From: a bacterium
GTDB taxonomy: Bacteria > Bacillota > Bacilli > Lactobacillales > Streptococcaceae
DNA length: 64,000 nucleotides
Direction: 5' to 3'
Assembly: GCA_905221215.1 (NCBI GenBank)
Contig: CAJNCI010000001.1
Location: 370,303-434,302 of the forward strand
This document shows, in pieces, positions 43,744 to 54,277 of this stretch (within the stretch, counting starts at the first letter, position 1; the number at the start of each line of letters is the position of its first letter). Position numbers and translations under genes: made by a program. Below the pieces are notes generated by a model. It did not search any database and was not told the DNA's origin. It worked only from the letters and a program-made list of their open reading frames with translations.

Positions 43744-43772
43744 AAAATCGTATGAAGTCATCATACGATTTT
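43744..43772. terminator. Terminator of the glg operon
   Basis: AATCGTATGA and TCATACGATT form a 10-bp stem (extended by A-T pairs) around a five-base loop, with T runs both ways. Confidence 0.8.
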
Positions 43773-43777
43773 ATCTA

Positions 43778-45211
43778 TTAATTAACTAAGCTATGGTACA
43801 AGTCAAGGTATGATTTGCAGGCTGTATCCCATGAGAAATCACACTCCATAGCTTGTTTTTGTAAGTTTCTCCAAACGTCAGGATGGTTCCTATACAAGTC
43901 CAATGCTGTTTGGAAAGTCCAATTTAACCAATAAGGAGATAGATTGTCAAAGCTAAAGCCCGTACCGCTTCCTTCAATTGGATTGAAAGCGCGGACAGTA
44001 TCTCGCAAACCACCAACTTCATGAACCAACGGTAAGGTTCCATAACGCATAGCCATCATTTGAGACAAGCCACACGGTTCGAAACGACTCGGCATGAGGA
44101 AGAGGTCACAAGCAGCGTAGATTTCTTGAGCTAGCTTGACATCAAAAGTGATATTTGCTGATAGCTTGTCTGGGTAAATCTGAGCAAACCACGAGAAAGC
44201 ACCTTCAAAGGCTGGATCTCCAGTTCCCAAAAGAACAAGCTGAACATCATTTTGCAAGATATGGTGCAGACTTTCGACCACGACATCAAAACCTTTTTGG
44301 CGTGTCAAACGAGAAACAATTCCCACCAGTGGAACGTCGGCTCTAACTGGCAAGCCAACTCTCTCTTGTAATTTTGCCTTATTTTGGGCTTTTCCAGACA
44401 AATCTTCTTGACTAAAATGATAGTCTAAAAGAGCATCCGTCTGAGGATTATACAGGTCAGCATCAATCCCATTCACGATACCAGATACCTTGCCAGACTC
44501 CATTCGAAGAATCTGATCCAAGTTACATCCGAACTGACTGGTCATAATTTCATGAGCATAGCTAGGTGAAACGGTTGAAACACGATCCGCATAAAGAATA
44601 CCAGCCTTCATCCAGTTCAGACAGTTGTTCCAGCGAAGGGTTCCATCAGCGTACCGTTCAAAGCCGACTCCAAACAAATCCCATAACATTCCTTCTGAAA
44701 ATTGTCCTTGAAATTCCAAATTATGAATAGTTAAAACAGTTTTAATTCCTTGATAAGCTTGAATCCAACGGTATTTTTCCTTTAACAAGAAAGGAATCAT
44801 GGCTGTATGGTAGTCATGAACATGAAGAAGGTCAGGAATGAAGTCAATCCTTTCCATAGCCTCAATGGCAGCCAGTTGGAAGAAAGCGAAGCGTTCTCCG
44901 TCATCAAAATCACCGTAAACATGACCACGGAAGAAATAATATTGGCTGTCAATAAAGTAGAAGGTTACACCGTTTAAGACGGTTTTCTTAATTCCACAGT
45001 ACTGTCTGCGCCAACCAACACTAACCTCAAAATGAAGAACATCTTCAATCTGATTTCCAAATTTAGCCTCTACCATGTCATAGTAGGGTAAAATCACTGC
45101 AACTTCGTGCCCAGCTTTTACCAGTGATTTTGGAAGAGCGCCAATAACGTCTCCCAAACCACCTGTTTTTGAAAAGGGTGCACCCTCTGCTGCTACAAAT
45201 AAAATTTTCAT
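43778..45211 (-). CDS. glgA: Glycogen synthase (ADP-glucose)
   Basis: GT5 glycogen synthase, elongates alpha-1,4-glucan from ADP-glucose. The 477-residue GT-B protein shows [13 protein letters not shown] at residues 15-27 (ADP-glucose binding), [11 protein letters not shown] near 135 and [10 protein letters not shown] near 377 with the catalytic glutamate. It overlaps glgD by four bases (ATGA), so it is translationally coupled. Last gene of glgB-glgC-glgD-glgA. Confidence 0.96.
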   Translation of the reverse strand: MKILFVAAEGAPFSKTGGLGDVIGALPKSLVKAGHEVAVILPYYDMVEAKFGNQIEDVLHFEVSVGWRRQYCGIKKTVLNGVTFYFIDSQYYFFRGHVYGDFDDGERFAFFQLAAIEAMERIDFIPDLLHVHDYHTAMIPFLLKEKYRWIQAYQGIKTVLTIHNLEFQGQFSEGMLWDLFGVGFERYADGTLRWNNCLNWMKAGILYADRVSTVSPSYAHEIMTSQFGCNLDQILRMESGKVSGIVNGIDADLYNPQTDALLDYHFSQEDLSGKAQNKAKLQERVGLPVRADVPLVGIVSRLTRQKGFDVVVESLHHILQNDVQLVLLGTGDPAFEGAFSWFAQIYPDKLSANITFDVKLAQEIYAACDLFLMPSRFEPCGLSQMMAMRYGTLPLVHEVGGLRDTVRAFNPIEGSGTGFSFDNLSPYWLNWTFQTALDLYRNHPDVWRNLQKQAMECDFSWDTACKSYLDLYHSLVN

Positions 45212-46347
45212 GAATGAATATCCTCTGTTACTTTGCTACCTTTCTTAACGACAACTGGATGTTCTGCCGTTCCTCGAATCACAACACCAGGCTCAACTTC
45301 AACACCCTTGTCCAAGATAGCATATTCGACCTGAGCTCCTTCTCCAATAACAACACGAGGGAAGAGCAGGCTATCTTTAACCAGGCTATCCTTATGGACA
45401 TGAATATTACGTGATAGAACAGAATTAGCCACTTGACCTTCAATGATACTACCAGAAGCAAACTGAGAAGTACTTACCTTAGATGTATTGGCATAGTAAG
45501 TTGGCTCTTCATTTTTAACCTTTGTATAAATCTTTTGGTTTGGTGAGAAAAGAGAGTAGAATTTTTGTGATTCAAGCATATCAATATTCGCTTGGTAATA
45601 AGACTCTACAGAATGAATATTTGCTAGATAACCTGTGTATTCGTAGGCAAAAGCTCCTTCTTTAGCAGCTAAATCACGTAAAACATAACGCAACTTCTCT
45701 GGGTGTTCTTTTTTAGCTTCTTCTTCCAAGCGTTCAATCAACCAAGGTGTATCAACGACAAAGATATCTGTGGACATGTTATAGATTTGATCTGGTAACT
45801 TGCTATCAAAGAGTTTATGAGAACGAACATGGTCTGTTTCATCCACTTCCAAGATTGCGTTTACTTCTGAAATGTCTTTCTTAGCTAGTTTTTTATAAAC
45901 TACAGTGATAGGCCCTTTTGTTGTACTGTGTAGGTGGAAAACTTGGTTCAAATCAATGTTAATCAAGACATCGCAGTTGAGTGAAACTGTTTGGTTTGAG
46001 CCAGAACGTTTCAAATAAGTAAGAAGCTGTTGGTAGTATTCTTTTCCAACTGTACTACTTTCCACACGGGTATTGTAAATACCTAGATAATAGTGACTTA
46101 GAAGAGTTGACAAGCCCCACTCGCGTCCTGAACGAATATGGTCAAAGACGGAGCTGATATTGTCTTGTTGGAAAATACCAAAGACACTACGGACACCTGC
46201 ATTAGCAAGACTAGAAAGCGGGAAGTCAATCAAACGATATTTCCCACCAAATGGCAAACTAGCTACTGGACGGTGGTCCGTCAATGTTGACATATCATGA
46301 AAACCAACTGTATTTCCTAAAATGGCAGAATATTTATCAATCTTCAT
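45208..46347 (-). CDS. glgD: GlgD, regulatory ADP-glucose pyrophosphorylase subunit
   Basis: A 379-residue paralogue of GlgC. The N-terminal nucleotide-binding loop is degenerate: GGxGTRL is replaced by [18 protein letters not shown], which removes catalytic residues. The middle domain and the C-terminal left-handed beta helix remain. In Firmicutes GlgD associates with GlgC and modulates its activity. It overlaps glgC by 11 bases and glgA by four, so all are translated in series. Confidence 0.95.
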   Translation of the reverse strand: MKIDKYSAILGNTVGFHDMSTLTDHRPVASLPFGGKYRLIDFPLSSLANAGVRSVFGIFQQDNISSVFDHIRSGREWGLSTLLSHYYLGIYNTRVESSTVGKEYYQQLLTYLKRSGSNQTVSLNCDVLINIDLNQVFHLHSTTKGPITVVYKKLAKKDISEVNAILEVDETDHVRSHKLFDSKLPDQIYNMSTDIFVVDTPWLIERLEEEAKKEHPEKLRYVLRDLAAKEGAFAYEYTGYLANIHSVESYYQANIDMLESQKFYSLFSPNQKIYTKVKNEEPTYYANTSKVSTSQFASGSIIEGQVANSVLSRNIHVHKDSLVKDSLLFPRVVIGEGAQVEYAILDKGVEVEPGVVIRGTAEHPVVVKKGSKVTEDIHS

Positions 46348-47479
46348 CTGTTGCTACCCCCACTACTTCATTATATCCTACAACTTGTACTTCTTCTGTT
46401 CCATCAATTTCGACACCGTCAGAAATAACCGCACCTTCACCAATAATGGCACGTTTGATTTTAGCTCCGTTTCCAATAATAGCTCCACTCATGATAACTG
46501 AATCTACTACTTCTGCCCCTTCGCGAACTTGTGCCCCTGTTGAAAGGATAGAATGTTTAACCGTTCCATCAACAAAACATCCGTCTACAACTAATGAGTC
46601 TTCCACATCAGCATTTGCACCAAGGAAGTTTGGTGGCGAAATCAAGTTTCTTGAGTAAATCTTCCATTGACGGTTACGGCTATCCAAGGCATTTTCTGGA
46701 GAAATGTACTCCATGTTGGCTTCCCAAAGTGACTCAATCGTACCAACGTCTTTCCAGTAACCATTAAATTCATAAGCATAGACACTTTCACCTGACTCAA
46801 GGTAATTTGGAATGACATTTTTACCAAAGTCTGACATATCGACATTGCTCTTTTCAGCAGCAACAAGCATATTGCGGAGACGTTGCCAATCAAAGATGTA
46901 AATTCCCATAGAAGCTTTGGTAGATTTAGGTTGAGCTGGTTTTTCTTCAAATTCAACAATGCGGTTATTGGCATCTGTATTCATGATACCAAAACGACTA
47001 GCTTCTTTAAGAGGGACGTCTAAAACCGCTACTGTCAAGCTGGCGTTATTATCCTTGTGAGACTGGAGCATATCATCATAGTCCATTTTGTAGATGTGGT
47101 CCCCAGAGAGAATCAAGACGTACTCAGGATTGACACTGTCAATATAGTCGATATTTTGGTAAATAGCGTGACTAGTCCCTTCGAACCAACGATTTCCTTC
47201 ACTTGCAGAATAAGGTTGAAGAATAGAGACACCAGAATTGATACCGTCTAGTCCCCAGCTTGAACCGTTCCCGATATGGTTGTTGAGAGCAAGTGGTTGG
47301 TACTGTGTAATGACCCCAACATTGTGAATCCCTGAGTTGGCACAGTTTGAAAGAGCAAAGTCAATGATACGGTAGCGCCCACCAAATTGCACAGCTGGTT
47401 TTGCGATGCTTTGAGTGAGTTTACCGAGACGAGTTCCTTGCCCACCAGCAAGAATCAAAGCTAACATTTCATTCTTCAT
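46337..47479 (-). CDS. glgC: Glucose-1-phosphate adenylyltransferase
   Basis: Makes ADP-glucose from ATP and glucose-1-phosphate, the control step of glycogen synthesis. The 380-residue protein has the intact [11 protein letters not shown] loop at residues 12-22, [10 protein letters not shown] near 124, [14 protein letters not shown] near 175 and the C-terminal beta-helix hexapeptide repeats. Catalytic partner of GlgD. It overlaps glgB by 11 bases. Confidence 0.96.
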   Translation of the reverse strand: MKNEMLALILAGGQGTRLGKLTQSIAKPAVQFGGRYRIIDFALSNCANSGIHNVGVITQYQPLALNNHIGNGSSWGLDGINSGVSILQPYSASEGNRWFEGTSHAIYQNIDYIDSVNPEYVLILSGDHIYKMDYDDMLQSHKDNNASLTVAVLDVPLKEASRFGIMNTDANNRIVEFEEKPAQPKSTKASMGIYIFDWQRLRNMLVAAEKSNVDMSDFGKNVIPNYLESGESVYAYEFNGYWKDVGTIESLWEANMEYISPENALDSRNRQWKIYSRNLISPPNFLGANADVEDSLVVDGCFVDGTVKHSILSTGAQVREGAEVVDSVIMSGAIIGNGAKIKRAIIGEGAVISDGVEIDGTEEVQVVGYNEVVGVATDED

Positions 47480-49397
47480 TTTCTACTCCTTTTTGGTTTT
47501 TACTTGTGACGGTTTTTGCAGATTTCAAGCGACGTTTGATTTTCCATACACTTGCTCCCATAGCAGGTAGGGTAAAGGTCAAGGTCTGCTCATAATCTTT
47601 CCATAGTCCTTCTTGCGTTTGAACAGTTTGATTATGTTCTTTCCAAACACCTCCCCACTCTTCTAACTCAGTATTCCAGACTTCTTCATAAATCCCTGCG
47701 ACAGGCAATCCGATTGTAAAATCTTTTCGTTCAACAGGTGCCATATTAAAGACGCAGACTAGCATGTCGCCCTTCTTACCCTTACGGATGAAGGAAAGAA
47801 CACTCTGGTCTCGATTATCCGCATCAATGATTTCAATACCATCATAGCTGGTATCGATTTCCCACAGACAGCGATGGTCTTTGTAGAATTGATTAAGCTG
47901 AGAAGTGAAATACTTCATCTTAGCATTCATAGGGTCTTCTAGATTAGACCATTCCAACTGCTCTTCAGATCTCCATTCTAGGAATTGGCCGTATTCGCTA
48001 CCCATGAAGAGCAATTTCTTACCAGGGTGACAAATTTGGTAAGTGTAGATATTGCGTAAGCCTGCGAATTGATTGTAACGATCTCCCCACATCTTATGCA
48101 TCATACTCTTCTTACCGTGAACCACTTCATCGTGCGAGAATGGTAGGAGATAGTTTTCATTGAAAACATACATAAAGCTGAAAGTCACCAAATTAAAGTC
48201 ATACTTACGGTAAATAGGGTCTTCTTCGTAGAATCGGAGGATATCATTCATCCAGCCCATATTCCACTTGTAGTCAAATCCTAGACCACCAAGCTCTTTC
48301 ATTCCCGTAATCTTGGTTGCTGACGAACTTTCTTCTGCGATCATCATCACATCTGGATGTGCTAGTTTAATGACATCATTCAAGCGTTGAAGGAAATAAT
48401 ATCCTTCATAGTTGAGATTTCCACCATCTTTATTAGGTGTCCATGGAGCATCATCGTAGTCAAGATAGAGCATGTTACTAACTGCATCCACTCGAATACC
48501 ATCTAGATGGTAAAAGTCAATCCAAAACTTAATGCTAGAAATCAAGAAAGACTGGACTTCATTCTTTCCAAGGTCAAAATTGAGTGCTCCCCAACCATAG
48601 TTATGAGCCTTATTATGGTCTTGGTATTCAAAAGTTGGTGTCCCATCATAATAAGCCAAGGCATCATCATTGATAGTAAAGTGACCAGGTACCCAGTCTA
48701 CAATAACCCCAATATTGTTTAAATGACATTCCTCAACAAAATCTTGAAACTCTTCAGGGCGACCATAGGCATGCTCTAAAGCGAAGTACCCCATAAGCTG
48801 GTAACCCCAACTCAAACCTAGTGGGTGGGACATCAAGGGCATAAACTCAATATGAGTATAGTTCATCTCAACTAGGTAAGGAATGAGTTCATCTTTCAAT
48901 TGAGCAAAACTATAAGGACTTCCATCTGGATTTCTCTTCCACGATCCAGCATGAACTTCGTAGATATTGACAGGACGTTCAAAGAAAGTCCAACGTTTTC
49001 TTCGAGCTAACCAAAGCCCATCCTTCCATTTCTTTTCTGGAATCTCTGTTAAAATAGCTCCAGTACCCGGACGTGCCTCATACCGTACAGCCAAAGGATC
49101 AATCTTCATCAACTGATGACCATTTGCACGCGTGATATGATACTTGTAAATTTGGCCTTCATGAGCAAGGCTAGTAAAGACTTCCCAGACTCCAAATTCA
49201 TTTCGTTCCATTGGAATTTGATTTTCTACCCAATTGGTAAAATCCCCCACCAAGTGGACAGCCTGGGCGTTGGGAGCCCACACACGAAATGTATAACCGT
49301 ACTCTCCATTTAGTTCTTCCTTATGTGCTCCTAAATAATGCTGAAGGTGAAAATTTTCTCCTGTCATAAAGGTGCGCAAAGCTTCTCTTTTATCCAT
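47469..49397 (-). CDS. glgB: 1,4-alpha-glucan branching enzyme
   Basis: GH13 enzyme that introduces alpha-1,6 branches in glycogen. The 642 residues comprise an N-terminal CBM48 (about 20-110, [20 protein letters not shown]), a catalytic barrel with [17 protein letters not shown] near 300 (nucleophile Asp), MIAEESSS near 350 (acid/base Glu) and [10 protein letters not shown] near 422, and a C-terminal all-beta domain. First gene of the operon. Promoter TTGAAT-17-TATAAT, with a cre site between promoter and start. Confidence 0.96.
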   Translation of the reverse strand: MDKREALRTFMTGENFHLQHYLGAHKEELNGEYGYTFRVWAPNAQAVHLVGDFTNWVENQIPMERNEFGVWEVFTSLAHEGQIYKYHITRANGHQLMKIDPLAVRYEARPGTGAILTEIPEKKWKDGLWLARRKRWTFFERPVNIYEVHAGSWKRNPDGSPYSFAQLKDELIPYLVEMNYTHIEFMPLMSHPLGLSWGYQLMGYFALEHAYGRPEEFQDFVEECHLNNIGVIVDWVPGHFTINDDALAYYDGTPTFEYQDHNKAHNYGWGALNFDLGKNEVQSFLISSIKFWIDFYHLDGIRVDAVSNMLYLDYDDAPWTPNKDGGNLNYEGYYFLQRLNDVIKLAHPDVMMIAEESSSATKITGMKELGGLGFDYKWNMGWMNDILRFYEEDPIYRKYDFNLVTFSFMYVFNENYLLPFSHDEVVHGKKSMMHKMWGDRYNQFAGLRNIYTYQICHPGKKLLFMGSEYGQFLEWRSEEQLEWSNLEDPMNAKMKYFTSQLNQFYKDHRCLWEIDTSYDGIEIIDADNRDQSVLSFIRKGKKGDMLVCVFNMAPVERKDFTIGLPVAGIYEEVWNTELEEWGGVWKEHNQTVQTQEGLWKDYEQTLTFTLPAMGASVWKIKRRLKSAKTVTSKNQKGVENEE

Positions 49398-49413
49398 AAT
49401 ACCTCCCCTTTTC

Positions 49414-49464
49414 TGTAAGCGTTTTCTATAGATTTATTATACTACCTTTTTATGGAAGATTCAA
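49414..49464 (-). promoter_or_regulatory. glg promoter with cre (CcpA) site
   Basis: TTGAAT, 17 bases, TATAAT (49436-49464) on the minus strand. Just past the start point, AGAAAACGCTTACA (49414-49427) fits the cre consensus. CcpA bound there would act as a roadblock, giving glucose repression of glycogen synthesis. Confidence 0.75.
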
Positions 49465-49640
49465 GTAAATTACCATATTTGGTAAAAATTCTTTTGAAAA
49501 TCTTCAAAAAATGAACTTATCCATTCACTTATAAATCAAGGAATGACAGATAGTTTGTGAAAACGTCCTCTTTTTGATTACTATCATATCACAAAGTTCG
49601 TATTTTATCCAAATGTAGCATTGTTTTTATGTGAAAAATA

Positions 49641-49666
49641 AAACCAGGAAAACAATTTCCTGATTT
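49641..49666 (-). terminator. Terminator of gapN
   Basis: AAATCAGGAAA and TTTCCTGGTTT pair around TTGT, followed by TATTTTTC on the minus strand. Confidence 0.78.
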
Positions 49667-49672
49667 TACATT

Positions 49673-51097
49673 TTATTTCATATCAAAAACAATGGATTTG
49701 ACATTTGTCATCGCTTCAATGCTATATTTAATTCCTTGAACACCAGCACCAGAGCCTTTGACACCAAGGAATGGGAAATTATCTGGACCACGCTGGGTTT
49801 TATTATTAATATGGACTGTTCCCACTTCAAGTTTTTCAGCGATTTCAAAGGCCTTTTTGAAATCATTTGTAAAGACTGAGGATTGAAGGCCGAATTCAGA
49901 TTCGTTGGCAAAGGCAATTGCTTCTTCTACACTAGCCACACGGATAATTGGTAAAACAGGACCAAATGGCTCTTCCCATGCTACTTTCATATCTTTTGTA
50001 ACTTTGTCAAAAAGTACGGGCCAGAGAAGATTGCCCTCACGTTTGATTGGTGTAAGAGCCTGAGCACCTTTTTCTTGCGCATCCTCAATCAAGCCCCAAA
50101 TGAAGTCGGCTGAAGCATTGTCAATAACAGGTGTAATATCAGCATTGTCAAATGGATCACCAACTGTTAATTTAGCAACTTCTTCCTGAAGCAAAGTAGC
50201 TAATTGATCTGCTACACTTTCGATAACAATGACACGTTTAATGGCCGTGCAACGTTGACCTGAATAGCTAAAGGCTCCTGCAACAATTTGCTTAGCAGCA
50301 TGTTCCAAATCTGCATCTTCTAGTACAATAGCTGCATCTTTCCCACCAAGCTCCAACATGATAGGACGCATACCAGCTAAACGACCAATACGTTCTCCGA
50401 TTGGAGTTGAACCTGTAAAGTTGATGAAGTTGACTTCTTTGTGCTCAATGATATAATCCCCAATTTCTGAACCACGTCCCGTAATAGTATTGAAAACACC
50501 TGCTGGAATCCCTGCTTCTTCAAAGGCTTTAGCCAACAGGAGACCAGAAATAGAACCTTGTGTTGGTGGCTTAAACATAACCACATTCCCTGCAATTAAG
50601 GCCGGAGCAATCTTAGATCCAGAAAGGTTGACTGGATAGTTAAAGGGCGCGATAGCCAAGACAACTCCAACTGGCTCACGACGAACAACAGCCAGTTTGT
50701 TTTTACTTGCTGCTTCAAAACCGCCACCTTCCATTGCTTGTCCAGTGATACGGAGCCCTTCCTCAGCAGCATAGCGAATCAAGTCTGCGGTACGCACCAC
50801 TTCTCCAATAGCTGCCTTAATCCCTTTTGCTACTTCTTTGGCAAGGATAGTACCAATTTCTTCCTTATCGCGTTCCAAAATAGCTGCTGTCTTATGCAAA
50901 TAAGCCGCACGTTCAACTGGTGCTAAAGCTCGCCATGCTGGCAGTGCTGCACGCGCAGCTTGCATAGCCTCATCTACTTCAGCCTGACTCATAGCTGGTA
51001 CTGTCCCTAATACTTCTTGATTGATTGGTGAATAAATCGTAATTTCTTTTTCAGATGATTTCCATTCTCCATTTACTAAATTCTGATATCTTGTCAA
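49673..51097 (-). CDS. gapN: NADP-dependent glyceraldehyde-3-phosphate dehydrogenase, non-phosphorylating
   Basis: Oxidises glyceraldehyde-3-phosphate directly to 3-phosphoglycerate, making NADPH for streptococci that lack an oxidative pentose branch. The 474-residue aldehyde dehydrogenase shows APFNYPVNL near residue 150, FTGSTPIGERIG near 227, LELGGKD near 248 (general base Glu) and SGQRCTAIKR near 280 (nucleophile Cys). The start is TTG with GGAGG seven bases upstream. Promoter TTGTAA-16-TAAAAT. Monocistronic. Confidence 0.95.
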   Translation of the reverse strand: MTRYQNLVNGEWKSSEKEITIYSPINQEVLGTVPAMSQAEVDEAMQAARAALPAWRALAPVERAAYLHKTAAILERDKEEIGTILAKEVAKGIKAAIGEVVRTADLIRYAAEEGLRITGQAMEGGGFEAASKNKLAVVRREPVGVVLAIAPFNYPVNLSGSKIAPALIAGNVVMFKPPTQGSISGLLLAKAFEEAGIPAGVFNTITGRGSEIGDYIIEHKEVNFINFTGSTPIGERIGRLAGMRPIMLELGGKDAAIVLEDADLEHAAKQIVAGAFSYSGQRCTAIKRVIVIESVADQLATLLQEEVAKLTVGDPFDNADITPVIDNASADFIWGLIEDAQEKGAQALTPIKREGNLLWPVLFDKVTKDMKVAWEEPFGPVLPIIRVASVEEAIAFANESEFGLQSSVFTNDFKKAFEIAEKLEVGTVHINNKTQRGPDNFPFLGVKGSGAGVQGIKYSIEAMTNVKSIVFDMK

Positions 51098-51128
51098 ATT
51101 CTCTTCCTCCTGAAAATGATTAAGATAT

Positions 51129-51156
51129 ATTTTACCAAATTTTCAGAAAATTACAA
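51129..51156 (-). promoter_or_regulatory. Promoter of gapN
   Basis: TTGTAA, 16 bases, TAAAAT with an extended TGG on the minus strand. Confidence 0.65.
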
Positions 51157-51232
51157 CCCTTTTTACAATATTTTTGAGATTTTTTTCACAAGCTTGATTT
51201 TTCAAACTATTTGAATTCTCTTGTTAAGCAGT

Positions 51233-51347
51233 AATACTCAATGAAAATCAAAGAGCAAACTAGGAAGCTAGCCGTAGGTTGCTCAAAGTACTGCTTTGAG
51301 GTTGCAGATAGAGCTGACGTGGTTTGAAGAGATTTTCGAAGAGTATA
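51233..51347 (-). repeat. BOX element without a full boxB
   Basis: TACTCAATGAAAATCAAAGA (boxC end) leads through a shortened centre to GAGATTTTCGAAGAGTAT (boxA end), about 115 bp. It is a compact A-C form of the element seen at 17100. Confidence 0.9.
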
Positions 51348-51384
51348 AGTACAAAAAGAAAAGGCTTAGACGAACTAAACCTTT
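51348..51384 (-). terminator. Terminator after the lipoprotein gene
   Basis: AAAGGTTTAG and CTAAGCCTTT pair around TTCGT, followed by TCTTTTTG on the minus strand; it adjoins the BOX element. Nothing else is seen in 51385-51490. Confidence 0.65.
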
Positions 51385-51490
51385 GTCAATATTTTAAACA
51401 TTAAAAACAGCTCTATCTTTCGATTCCTATAATCTCCACTTATATCACAACAAAGATGATTATTAGATTATGACCGAAGAAATATAAGGC

Positions 51491-51940
51491 CTATTTTTGA
51501 CGTTTAAAAATAGCATTTTCAATAACTTTTAGATTTGATGCATCTTTGCTATCAACTTTTGAGATATCAAAAGTTAAATTATCACCCGAAATCTTATAAG
51601 GTACCTCAGTGCCTCCTCCTACTGGGGTCATTACTTTTTTAGATTGATCTACTTTAACATCGTAGTTTTGATCGTTCTTAAATCCCATTATTGTACTTGA
51701 AATTTTTATATTTCCTTTATCATCATTAATTGTGATTGAAACCGATAATTTAACACTTTCCCCCAATACTGATCCAAAAGTTGTAGCAAAATCTCCTTGA
51801 TTTTCTGCTAATTTAGAAACTTCCTCTGTAGAGGGTTCATAAGTATAGGTTCCGTTATCACTTTTTATTGAACATCCAATTAATATAACTGACATTAAAG
51901 CTAAAATCAATGATACGTAAATTCGTTTTACTTTTTCCAT
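51491..51940 (-). CDS. Small lipoprotein of unknown function
   Basis: A 149-residue protein with a signal peptide ending in the lipobox LIGC (Cys23), so membrane-anchored on the outside. The mature part is mostly beta strand and polar (SVSITINDDKGNIKISS, DVKVDQSKKVMTPVGGGTEV). No family recognised; DUF-type small lipoproteins of this length are common in streptococci. AAGGAGATAAA precedes the ATG. It begins 40 bases after pulA with no terminator between, so it is the last gene of the ligA-dagK-pulA unit. Confidence 0.78.
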   Translation of the reverse strand: MEKVKRIYVSLILALMSVILIGCSIKSDNGTYTYEPSTEEVSKLAENQGDFATTFGSVLGESVKLSVSITINDDKGNIKISSTIMGFKNDQNYDVKVDQSKKVMTPVGGGTEVPYKISGDNLTFDISKVDSKDASNLKVIENAIFKRQK

Positions 51941-51980
51941 TTTATCTCCTTGCTTTCATTTACTTCCTATCAAATCTTTT

Positions 51981-54260
51981 CTACAAGACTTTAAAGATGC
52001 TGGCACTAACACCACCAACCATGTCTTTATCACTTAAATGGCTATTGGTCACTAATAGTTCTAGATTTCCAGCATTTTCAAACTGGAAATCTTGCCCTTT
52101 AGCATTAAATACAACCAGTAAATGGTCTTTCCCTTGAATCTCATAGACAATCAAACCACTATGTTCATTTGCTGAATGAACAAAAACATGATGGTAAATT
52201 TCATCATAAGTAGGGTAAGAAAAGGCACAGGTTTCTGTCTTCAATCGAATAATTTGACGGATAAACTCAATACTATCTTGACGCTCATTAATCAAGTCCC
52301 AGTTTACTTGGTTGACACTGTCTGGAGCATTATAGCTATTCATAGCACGCTCTCTATCATCATGGGTCAACTCACCATTTTCACCAGTCGCAACTAGTTT
52401 GGTACGACCAAATTCTTGACCGATTTCCATAAAGGCCATTCCCTGCATGAGCAGATTCATGGCTGTGGCTGTCTCAACCTTACGCATGATTTGCTCAGAA
52501 CTTTGGTCTGGATGAAGGGTTGCCAACAAATCGTGAAGATTGTAATTGTCATGGGCCTCCACATAGTTGAGTACTTGATTTGGATGTGTATAGGTTCCTA
52601 GTTCACGACTGCCTAGGATTGCTTTGGCTAGAATTGGCTCTGTCGCAGCACCACTGACAAAACCTGATTTGATAGCACCATAAACTTCTCCACCTTTAAC
52701 AGCATCTCGCTGATTGTCATTAAAGAAACCAATATTTGGCATTTCGTAGGCATTGTCTTTCTTAGCCTTATCATAAGGGGCAAGACCTGTCCCCATATCC
52801 CATCCTTCTCCATAGAGGATAATGTTAGGGTCGATTTCATCCAAACTTTGACGAATCATCTGCATGGTCTTGACATCATGAATCCCCATCAAGTCAAAAC
52901 GGAAGCCGTCAATATTGTATTCCTGCACCCAGTATAGAAGAGAATCAATCATATACTTGCGGAACATTTCGTGTTCGCTGGCCGTTTCGTTTCCAACTCC
53001 CGTTCCATTCTGGAAGGTACCATCTGGATTCATACGATAATAGTAATCAGGGACAGTTGTTTGGAAAGGTGCATCAACAACTGAGAAGGTATGGTTATAG
53101 ACCACATCCATAATGACACCAATACCCGCATCGTGATAGGCTTGAACCATGGTCTTCAAATCACGAATAACCTGAGCTGGATCATCTGGGTTTGTTGAAA
53201 GGCTCGTCTCTGGTGCGTTATAGTTTTGTGGATCATAACCCCAGTTGTAGGTTACATTCCCATCTGCATCATACTCTTTATGACGATCTGCGATTGGTTG
53301 CAATTGAACATAATTGTAGCCTATCTTCTTGATGTAATCAAAAGCAGTTGCTTGGCCGTACTGGTTAACCGTCCCTGTCTGAGCCGCACCTAAGAAAGTT
53401 CCTCGAAGATGTTCATCCACACCTGAGGTCGGTGATTTTGTCAAATCACGAATGTGCATTTCACAGATAACTGCCTTACATGGATTTGTTAAACGCCAAG
53501 TAGCCTCCGAACCGTGCTTGACCTCGAAGTTTTCAACTTGCTTTTCTGCATAGCTCAGAATAGCTGAACGTTTGCCATCAGGACTGGTCGCAATTGTGTA
53601 AGGATCACGTGTCAGAGTTTGGTGATGAGGGAATTGGACTTGATACTGATAAGCCTTACCAGTCAAATCTTCCTCAACATCTAAACTCCAGACACCAATA
53701 GTATTGTCCTTATGATTATAAGAGTAGCTATTGCCTCTCTCCATCTCAAAAGTCTTCCAAACAGGTGCATCATTAGCAGCAGATTCATAAACAACAACCT
53801 GCACTTCTGTCGCTGTTGGAGCCCAAAGAGCAAAATGAGCATGATTATCCTCTACACGGCACCCCAGTTCCCCTTGGTAGCCCCAATGGTGGTCAAAACT
53901 AGCACTATTGATAGCCTTGTCAAAGGCAAAAGGATTTTGATTTTTATAGAAAGGACTGGCAATAGCAGGATTTTCAGAATAATAAATTCTATCATCCCCT
54001 TCCAAAATCCAGACCTCCGTTAAGAGAGGATAGTGATTAAAACGGATAGCATATTCTTTACTGGTTTGGCCTGTATGAACCACAAAATTCAAGCTTTCCA
54101 AAGCATGGGCACTTGGATGTTCAAAGCTAAATAAAGCTCCAAAATAATCTTCTCTGTAAGTCAGTAAATCAATTCGTTGATCCTTACTCTTTACAAAAGA
54201 GCAAGTGTCGTATTCACCATTCTTGCGATGGTAATGAATGCTCATAGGGTAGTTATACAT
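51981..54260 (-). CDS. pulA: Type I pullulanase, cytoplasmic
   Basis: Cuts alpha-1,6 links of glycogen-like glucans. The 759-residue GH13 protein has N-terminal beta-sandwich modules (to about residue 250, including a CBM48-like FALWAPTATEVQVVVYE), the pullulanase signature YNWGYDPQNYN near 345, DVVYNHT near 400, GFRFDLMGIHD near 460 (nucleophile), YGEGWDMG near 495 (acid/base) and VEAHDNYNLHD near 590. No signal peptide or LPxTG, so it works inside the cell, on stored glycogen made by the nearby glg operon or on imported dextrins. Confidence 0.94.
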   Translation of the reverse strand: MYNYPMSIHYHRKNGEYDTCSFVKSKDQRIDLLTYREDYFGALFSFEHPSAHALESLNFVVHTGQTSKEYAIRFNHYPLLTEVWILEGDDRIYYSENPAIASPFYKNQNPFAFDKAINSASFDHHWGYQGELGCRVEDNHAHFALWAPTATEVQVVVYESAANDAPVWKTFEMERGNSYSYNHKDNTIGVWSLDVEEDLTGKAYQYQVQFPHHQTLTRDPYTIATSPDGKRSAILSYAEKQVENFEVKHGSEATWRLTNPCKAVICEMHIRDLTKSPTSGVDEHLRGTFLGAAQTGTVNQYGQATAFDYIKKIGYNYVQLQPIADRHKEYDADGNVTYNWGYDPQNYNAPETSLSTNPDDPAQVIRDLKTMVQAYHDAGIGVIMDVVYNHTFSVVDAPFQTTVPDYYYRMNPDGTFQNGTGVGNETASEHEMFRKYMIDSLLYWVQEYNIDGFRFDLMGIHDVKTMQMIRQSLDEIDPNIILYGEGWDMGTGLAPYDKAKKDNAYEMPNIGFFNDNQRDAVKGGEVYGAIKSGFVSGAATEPILAKAILGSRELGTYTHPNQVLNYVEAHDNYNLHDLLATLHPDQSSEQIMRKVETATAMNLLMQGMAFMEIGQEFGRTKLVATGENGELTHDDRERAMNSYNAPDSVNQVNWDLINERQDSIEFIRQIIRLKTETCAFSYPTYDEIYHHVFVHSANEHSGLIVYEIQGKDHLLVVFNAKGQDFQFENAGNLELLVTNSHLSDKDMVGGVSASIFKVL

Positions 54261-54277
54261 CTTTATTTTTCCTTTTT

